A model generated the notes under the pieces. It saw only the letters and a program-made list of their open reading frames with translations, was not told the DNA's origin and ran no database searches. A stretch of DNA of 64,000 nt from Aquilaria yunnanensis (taxonomy: Eukaryota > Streptophyta > Magnoliopsida > Malvales > Thymelaeaceae), in assembly GCA_039654915.1 (NCBI GenBank), contig CM077597.1, forward strand, positions 33,020,001-33,084,000. The letters run 5' to 3'. A program made the position numbers and the translations under genes. Of the stretch, positions 58,270 through 64,000 are shown one piece after another (position 1 is the stretch's first letter; the number at the start of each line of letters is the position of its first letter).

Positions 58270-59620
58270 TTTCTAGAAGTATTTCCTACAGACCTTCCAG
58301 GATTACCTCCCCAACGTGATATAGAGTTCTCCATTCACTTACAGCCAGGAGTTTCACCTATATATACTCCTCCTTATAGAATGTCAGCTCCTGAGATAGA
58401 TGAGCTAAAAATGCAATTAGAGGAGTTGCTAGAAAAGGGCTTCATACGCCCAAGTGTGTCTCCATGGGGAGCACCAGTCCTCTTTGTAAAGAAGAAAGAA
58501 GGGAGTTTGAGGCTTTGCATTGATTACAGGAAACTTAATATTGTAACTGTCAAGAACAAATATCCTCTACCAAGGATAGATGACTTGTTTGACAGACTTA
58601 AAGGGGCAAAGGTGTTCTCTAAGATAAACCTTCAATCTATATATTTCCAGATAAGGGTGAAGGAAGATGGCATACCTAAGACAGCCTTTAAAACCCAATA
58701 TGGGCATTATGAGTACACAGTAATGCCTTTTGGTGTTATTAATGCTCCTGTAATATTGATGGATGCCATGAATAGAATTTTTAGGCCTTACTTGGATTAG
58801 TTTGTGGAAGTATTTATAGATGATATACTAGTATACTCCAAAATAGAGCAGGAACATGCTGAACATTTAATTGAAGTGTTGCAAATACTGAAGAAGAATA
58901 AATATTATGCAAAGCTATCCAAATGTCAGTTTTGGGCTAATGAAATTTCTTTCCTTGGACATGTTATCACTAGCCAAGGATTGAAAGTAGGCCCAGAAAA
59001 GGTCAAGGAAGTGAAAGAATGGCCTAGACCAACTATAATGACTAACATTAGAACTTTCTTGGGATTGGCAGGTTACTATATGAGCTTTATTAAGAACTTC
59101 TCCAAAATAGCATTACCGATGACTATCTTGACCCAGAAGTCCCAAAATTTTGAATGGACAGCAGATTGTGAAAACAGTTTTAGAAAGCTAAAGCAAAAAT
59201 TGATACAAGCACCTATCCTGTCCTTATTTTACTTGACCTAGATAAAACCTTTACTGTTTACACTGATGCATCTGGAATAGGACTTGGATGTGTATTGATG
59301 TAGGATCAACAAGTCACTGCATATGTGTCAAGGTAGCTAAGACCCAATGAGCTGAATTATCCAATGCATGACTTGGAACTAGCTGCAGTAGTTTTTGCCC
59401 TCAAGTCATGGAGACATTACTTGTTTGGTAGATCCTTTAAGATATATATTGACCACAAGAGCCTCAAGTACCTTTTCACACAAAAAGACTTCAACATGAG
59501 GCAAAGAAGGTGAGTTAAGTATATAAAGGACTTCGATTGTAGCATTGAGTACTGTGCAGGGAAAGGTAATGTAGTCACTGATGCCCTGAGTAGAAGGTAC
59601 ACAGGTGTGGTTCTTTCAAA
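58270..59620 (+). pseudogene. Chromovirus reverse transcriptase and RNase H, plus strand
   Basis: RT is read from 58381 in two pieces separated by a TAG at 58798-58800. 'LCIDYRKLN' and 'FIDDIL' are present, but the first catalytic Asp is Asn here ('FSKINLQS'). The thumb segment ends 'FLGLAGYYMSFIKNFS'. RNase H follows after a stop near 59241, with 'FTVYTDASGIG' around 59255-59280 and '[19 protein letters not shown]' around 59365-59420 in shifted frames. The changed Asp and stops show that it is inactive. Confidence 0.9.
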
Positions 59621-59754
59621 GGACCAAGTATCAAATACATCTATGGAACATTTCTTTGCTTTGTATGACCACTGGTTAGCTTGGGAAATGACTCAAATGT
59701 ACCAATTGCAAGTGGAATCAGGGTGATTGGCTAAGGTAAAGAAAGCATAGGAAA

Positions 59755-61177
59755 ATGACCATACTCTTAAAATATATTAGTGGGGAAGAAAAATATGGTA
59801 CTCTTAGTAGAGAATTTCAATATAGAGATAAGATGTTACACCATAGTGTTAGGCTATACGTGCCAGACATTGAGGACTTAAAGGAGCAAATCTTACAAAA
59901 GGCACATAATAGTAGGCTAAGTGTACATCCAGGTGCTAAAAAGATGTACCATGATTTAAAAACCCATTTTTGGTGGCCTAGCCTAAAGAAAGACATTAGG
60001 CAACATGTGGCAAAATGCCTCACTTGTTAGATGGTGAAGGCAGAACACTAGAAATCGGCTGGAACTCTTCAGAGCTTACCCATACTTGAAAGAAAGTGCC
60101 ATTACTATGGACTTCCTAGTAGGATTACCAAAGACGGCAACCCATAATGATGCAGTGTGGGTGGTTGTTGATAGGTTAACAAAATCAGCTCACTTTATAC
60201 CCGTCAAAGCCACCTATACTATGGATAAGTTGGCTCAAATGTACCTTAAAGAGGTCATTAGGTGACATGGTATACCTGATCAGATTGTATCTGATAGAGA
60301 CTCGAGGGTTGTCTCTAAGTTTTGGACAACCTTTCAAAGGGCATTAGGTAGTATAGTGAGCCTTAGTACTGCCTATCACCCACAAACAGATGGGCATCAG
60401 AAATGCTAATCCAAACCTTAGAGAACATGTTAAAAGGATGTGCCATGGACTTTAAAGGTGAGTGGGATAGGCATTTGCCGTTGGTGGAGTTCGCCTATAA
60501 TAATAGTTATCAAGCTGCAATAGGCATGGCACCTTACGAAACCCTTTATGGGAGAAGGTTTATGAATCCACATTGCTGGGCAAACCCCATAGACAGGGTT
60601 GAGTTACGTCCAGATATTATAGCTGAGACCGCGACTAAAATAAAGCAGATCCAAGCAAGGATCAAAGCAGCTTCTGATAGGCAAAAGAAGTATGCCAATG
60701 TCAGAATAAGAGAATTGGAGTTTGCTGTAGGGGATAAAGTACTCTTGAGGGTATCTCTTATGAAAGGTGTGATCAGATTTGGCCAAAGAAATAAGTTAGC
60801 CCCAAAGTATATTGGACCATTTGAAATTTTAGAGAAACTGGGTAGGGTGGCTTATAGATTGGCATTACCACTTAACTTGTCTCATATTCACAATGTTTTC
60901 CATGTAAGTCAACTTTAAAAATGCATCATAGACTCGAGACAAGTACTGACCACTCCTGATGTGCCTATTCATGAGGACTTGATCTATGTGGCAAGACCTA
61001 CAAATCTTGGATAGACAAGTCAGGAAATTGAGAACCAAGTGAATCCTCATGGTTAATATCTTATGGTGTAACCATACAGAAGAGGAGACCACTTGGGAGA
61101 CAGGGCAGGATATATTGACCCAGTATCCTGATGATTTTGTCAAACTTAAGCAAGATTTGGAGGACCAAATAGCTTAA
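59755..61177 (+). pseudogene. Chromovirus integrase with chromodomain-like tail, plus strand
   Basis: The piece 59755-60030 has the HHCC zinc finger ('AHNSRLSVHPGAKKMYHDL', 'CLTC'). The core at about 60095-60420 has 'VWVVVDRLTKSAHFIP' (first Asp) and 'DQIVSDRDSRVVSKFW' (second Asp), then 'AYHPQTDG'; a small deletion at about 60395-60403 shifts the frame and removes the segment that should hold the catalytic Glu. The C-terminal piece 60403-60918 ends 'VAYRLALPLNLSHIHNVFHVSQL', followed through several stops by a tail to about 61170 that resembles the chromodomain-like end of chromoviruses. Such tails guide insertion to heterochromatin. Confidence 0.87.
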
Positions 61178-61188
61178 GAGGGAGAGAA
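61178..61188 (+). other. Polypurine tract
   Basis: GAGGGAGAGAA immediately precedes the TG that starts the 3' LTR at 61189, as expected for the plus-strand primer. Confidence 0.85.
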
Positions 61189-63725
61189 TGTAACAGCCCT
61201 CGGAGCTATAAGTCTAATTAGCTAGGTAATTAGTTAATTTAATAAAAGAGGAAAAAATTGATTATTTAAACGGGCTGACCAAGAAGGGCATTTTAGTCAT
61301 TCCAAATAGTGACATATTTTATTGCACAGTTGGATAGAGTATGAGAAAATATTGAATTTGAGGTATCACTGTTTTTGGTGAATTCTGCTCTATCATCATG
61401 AAATTTTGGATTGACTAGAATATCCATAAGTGGTTTAAGTGTAACCTTTAGAAAAGTAAGAAAAAAATAGAATATAACTGAAAGGCTGGAACTAGCTGTG
61501 TAATTATATATGTGAAGAAACCAGGCGCAGTGTAATACCAACTTTGGTCTAAAGTTTTATGTGTGTTACGAAGAAACTTAAATTTACTAGAGAGTACAAA
61601 GAGGGCACTGACCATGTGATTTTTTTAAAGTGAGGCGGTGGCGTCTTATTTGAGTCAACCGGCCACTTTCTTCTTCATTTAACAACTTGAGACTCTGTCC
61701 TTCTCTGCGAAACCACCAGTAAAATGCCATGGATGAAGCGATGAACCTTTCACCAAGCCAAATTAACCACAAATCAAGCAAAATTTGTGGATAGAAACCA
61801 AGTTTTATGCTACCCGAAGCTAGAATTTCTTGTCTATTGTTCAAGTAAATTCTAATTTTTATCTCCCTGTTTTCAAGCTTCGTTTCAATCCTGTAGTTGC
61901 TGGAAATGGTTATTACGTTGGGTTCTTTGATCCTTGTTAAGAGAAAACAAGTAAGAGAAGCTTGGAAATCAAGCTTGTAAAAGAAAGAGTTTTAGGAACA
62001 GTTGATTTTGGAATAATAGGATCTACCGGTTCTCCATTTAATTGCAGCTTTTAATTGATTATTTTGGGTTGTAATATGGTTGAAATTGCTAGGAAAATAA
62101 TGGAAAATGAATAAGAAGTCCTTCTAATTAAGTACAATATGTAAAGAAGAACAAAGGATTTGTTAAGGGCTGATTGACTAAATCCATGAAAAAGGGTTTA
62201 AGTTAATCATTTAAACCATAGTGGGAATTATTAATTATTGGCCTAAAGAATGGTTTGTCTTATTGTTAAATGATCAATTATAGGTTTGTTAAATGATCAA
62301 TTATAGGTAATTACTCAAGCTACTATAGGAAGACCCTAGAAGAGACTAGAACCGAGACAAAAGGCTAAGTACTTGAAGCTTGCAAACTAAGTTATCTAAG
62401 GTAAAGGTTATTTAATTTGTATGCTTATGTGTTAAATAAATTTGGTTATGATACTTGTATATCAAGTGGCCGAATTATTGATGAATTTAACATATATATG
62501 ATTTGACTATTGATGGCTATTTAGGAAGCTTATATGATTGGGTTTGGTAGGAAACCAAACTATGAAGTGCATATAAAGTGTGTAAGTGCATATTTGTAAA
62601 CCTGTATCTATGGGAAAAAAGGACCTTAATATGGTCTAATTTACGGTGAGTATAATGGGTTAGAAACCTACAATACCTAAGGTCACCATGATGGGCTAAG
62701 ACCTGGGTAGACCTAAGAGTGGGAGGTGTCCTCAACTACTTATAAAATCTTGGAATGCTATCACTAACACATGCATTTAAATAAGCAAATAGTTCACTCC
62801 TGTACATAAAATAAGGTATATTGGCAAATACTAAGAAACTTTCAAAATAGTATTTATATGGACAAGTTGGACTTGTCAATTTCAAGACAAATGGGTAAAG
62901 GAATTGTGGGAATTAGCTACTCTCATGATTATTGGCCAATAATACGAGTTCCTAACACTATGACTTAAGTTCAAGTGCACTAGGCATATATTGACATCCT
63001 TATGGATTATATACATGGTCCTATATAGTTGTTTTTCCTGCAGGTTATAACCCTTACTGGGAACTTTTGGTTTATACATTTCTTACATATTTTGTGTGCA
63101 GATACTGGTAGACCTAGTGCTAATAACCAATAAAAGAACTGGTTGTTAGTATTTTGATATCAGGTGTGCAGAAGTTAATTAATATTGTACATGATTGTTA
63201 AGCTTCTTTTTTCCAGGTTCCTAATTATTGGAATACTAACTTACTGGCCTTTGTTGTATAGAGCCAAGTATAGAGACAAGGAACATGGAATATCTCAACA
63301 TTGTAGTGGCCCCTTTTGACAGTGTAACTCAGGTGGGATCGGATTCCCAGATTCTCAGTGTGTAACATATATATGACACTTTTTTGTATGATGTATATAT
63401 GTGTGTCAAACTTATGCCTCTGGTAAATGCTATGGAACTATTGGTGATGTTCCCTGGTAGCTTGTATGGATTCACAATGCATAACAGTATATTTTATATG
63501 AATGCATGTTTTGAAATGCTGGCCAGTTGCACCAAGTGTATATTATTTTTATGGTCATTGACCTACAACCATTATAAGGTGTAGTATAAAACAGTAATGC
63601 ATTAAGGATTTAATTAATTAGCAGGCTCACTAAGGAGCAACTTACGCAGGCCTAGCACTAAATTTGTGTAGGATTCCTAGGGTCCTATATGACTAAGATA
63701 GGATTAAGGTTAAAGGCCTGTGACA
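61189..63725 (+). repeat. 3' LTR of the chromovirus (2,537 bp)
   Basis: Starts TGTAACAGCCCTCGG and ends GGCCTGTGACA. It aligns with 42967-45526 throughout. It lacks about 80 bp near its start and carries a short duplicated 'TTAAATGATCAATTATAGG' at 62265-62305. ORFs inside are not genes. Confidence 0.92.
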
Positions 63726-64000
63726 AGTTCAATGCCCAGTTGTTACTCATAAGGAACACTTTTATGAGTGTTTTTCCAAAAATATTGGTAGCTGAAGTAC
63801 CTGAAGCCAATGAGTAGGAACAAACTTTGTACTCTTGCCCTTAAAAGAATCGGTGCCCTATCATTCCGTTGTAGGAATGTTTTAAATGTGGATATTCTAT
63901 TTGATTGTAGGAATCTCACCTTTACATACTGGGAGATTCCTTCATAAAGAAAAGTCGACCTAGGCCGGTCTAATTCTTTGAACCGAACTTCAGTCTAATT
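63726..64000. other. Right flank of the chromovirus
   Basis: The first five bases are the target duplication AGTTC. No coding motif was recognised. It should be the continuation of 41166-42966. Confidence 0.5.

Larger units (their letters stand above)
42967..63725 (+). mobile_element. Full-length Ty3/Gypsy chromovirus (Tekay/Del-like) with two nested insertions
   Basis: Two LTRs of about 2.55 kb (42967-45526 and 61189-63725) bound the element. An initiator-Met type PBS follows the first and a purine tract precedes the second. Flanks AATTC (42962-42966) and AGTTC (63726-63730) match at four of five bases, consistent with the 5-bp target duplication. The order gag, protease, RT, RNase H, integrase, then a chromodomain-like tail is that of chromoviruses; the 2.5-kb LTR length suggests the Tekay/Del branch. 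Without the Harbinger insertion (45612-55016) and the copia solo LTR (56352-57768) the element is about 9.93 kb. The LTRs differ by many substitutions and an indel near the start, and the ORFs are full of stops, so the insertion is old. Confidence 0.92.

Overview
This window looks like repeat-dense intergenic DNA from a flowering-plant nuclear genome, probably a eudicot. It is AT-rich and nearly every recognisable coding stretch belongs to a plant transposable-element family: Ty3/Gypsy Athila/Tat-like and Tekay/Del-like chromovirus, Ty1/Copia, CACTA (En/Spm), PIF/Harbinger, hAT, a Mutator-like MITE and foldback MITEs. I found no intact host gene, tRNA, rRNA or CRISPR. The one host-gene trace is a short fragment of a BEACH/WD40 protein gene inside the Harbinger element.

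Layout. Positions 1-7906 hold the 3' end of an Athila/Tat-like gypsy element: integrase tail, a decayed third ORF, and a 3' LTR with a TATA box. That LTR is split by a 2.54-kb solo LTR (5279-7817) with perfect 5-bp target duplications. Positions 7907-10963 are a 5'-truncated copia element with its 3' LTR. Positions 10964-16298 hold a gypsy LTR fragment, a minus-strand chromovirus copy (gag, protease, RT, RNase H) and a perfectly symmetric inverted pair of LTR tips. Positions 16299-22149 are AT-rich, with two foldback MITEs and a minus-strand hAT transposase relic. Positions 22150-31943 are a complete CACTA element with AAA target duplications, an open five-exon TNPA-like gene and a TNPD-like gene broken by only one stop. 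Positions 31944-42966 contain degenerate telomere-like repeats, a Mutator-like MITE, a long-TIR element apparently holding a non-autonomous CACTA with a 1.2-1.36 kb tandem duplication, a second decayed CACTA transposase, and unidentified sequence with tandem repeats.

Positions 42967-63725 are one full-length chromovirus (2.5-kb LTRs, initiator-Met PBS, polypurine tract, near-matching target duplications). It was later invaded twice: by a 9.4-kb PIF/Harbinger element (45612-55016, TAT/TAT) in its leader, and by a copia solo LTR (56352-57768, ccagg/ctagg) at its protease region. The copia solo LTR is the same family as the LTR at 9539-10963.

The most noteworthy items are the Harbinger element, which has 1.5-1.8 kb inverted arms, an apparently intact split transposase gene and a captured BEACH/WD40 fragment; the nearly intact CACTA element; and a regularly spaced cluster of the 16-bp palindrome TGGCGACGCGTCGCCA that occurs both upstream of the Athila/Tat-like LTR TATA box and upstream of its third ORF. 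All boundaries were read by eye from terminal motifs and target duplications; no alignment or database search was run.
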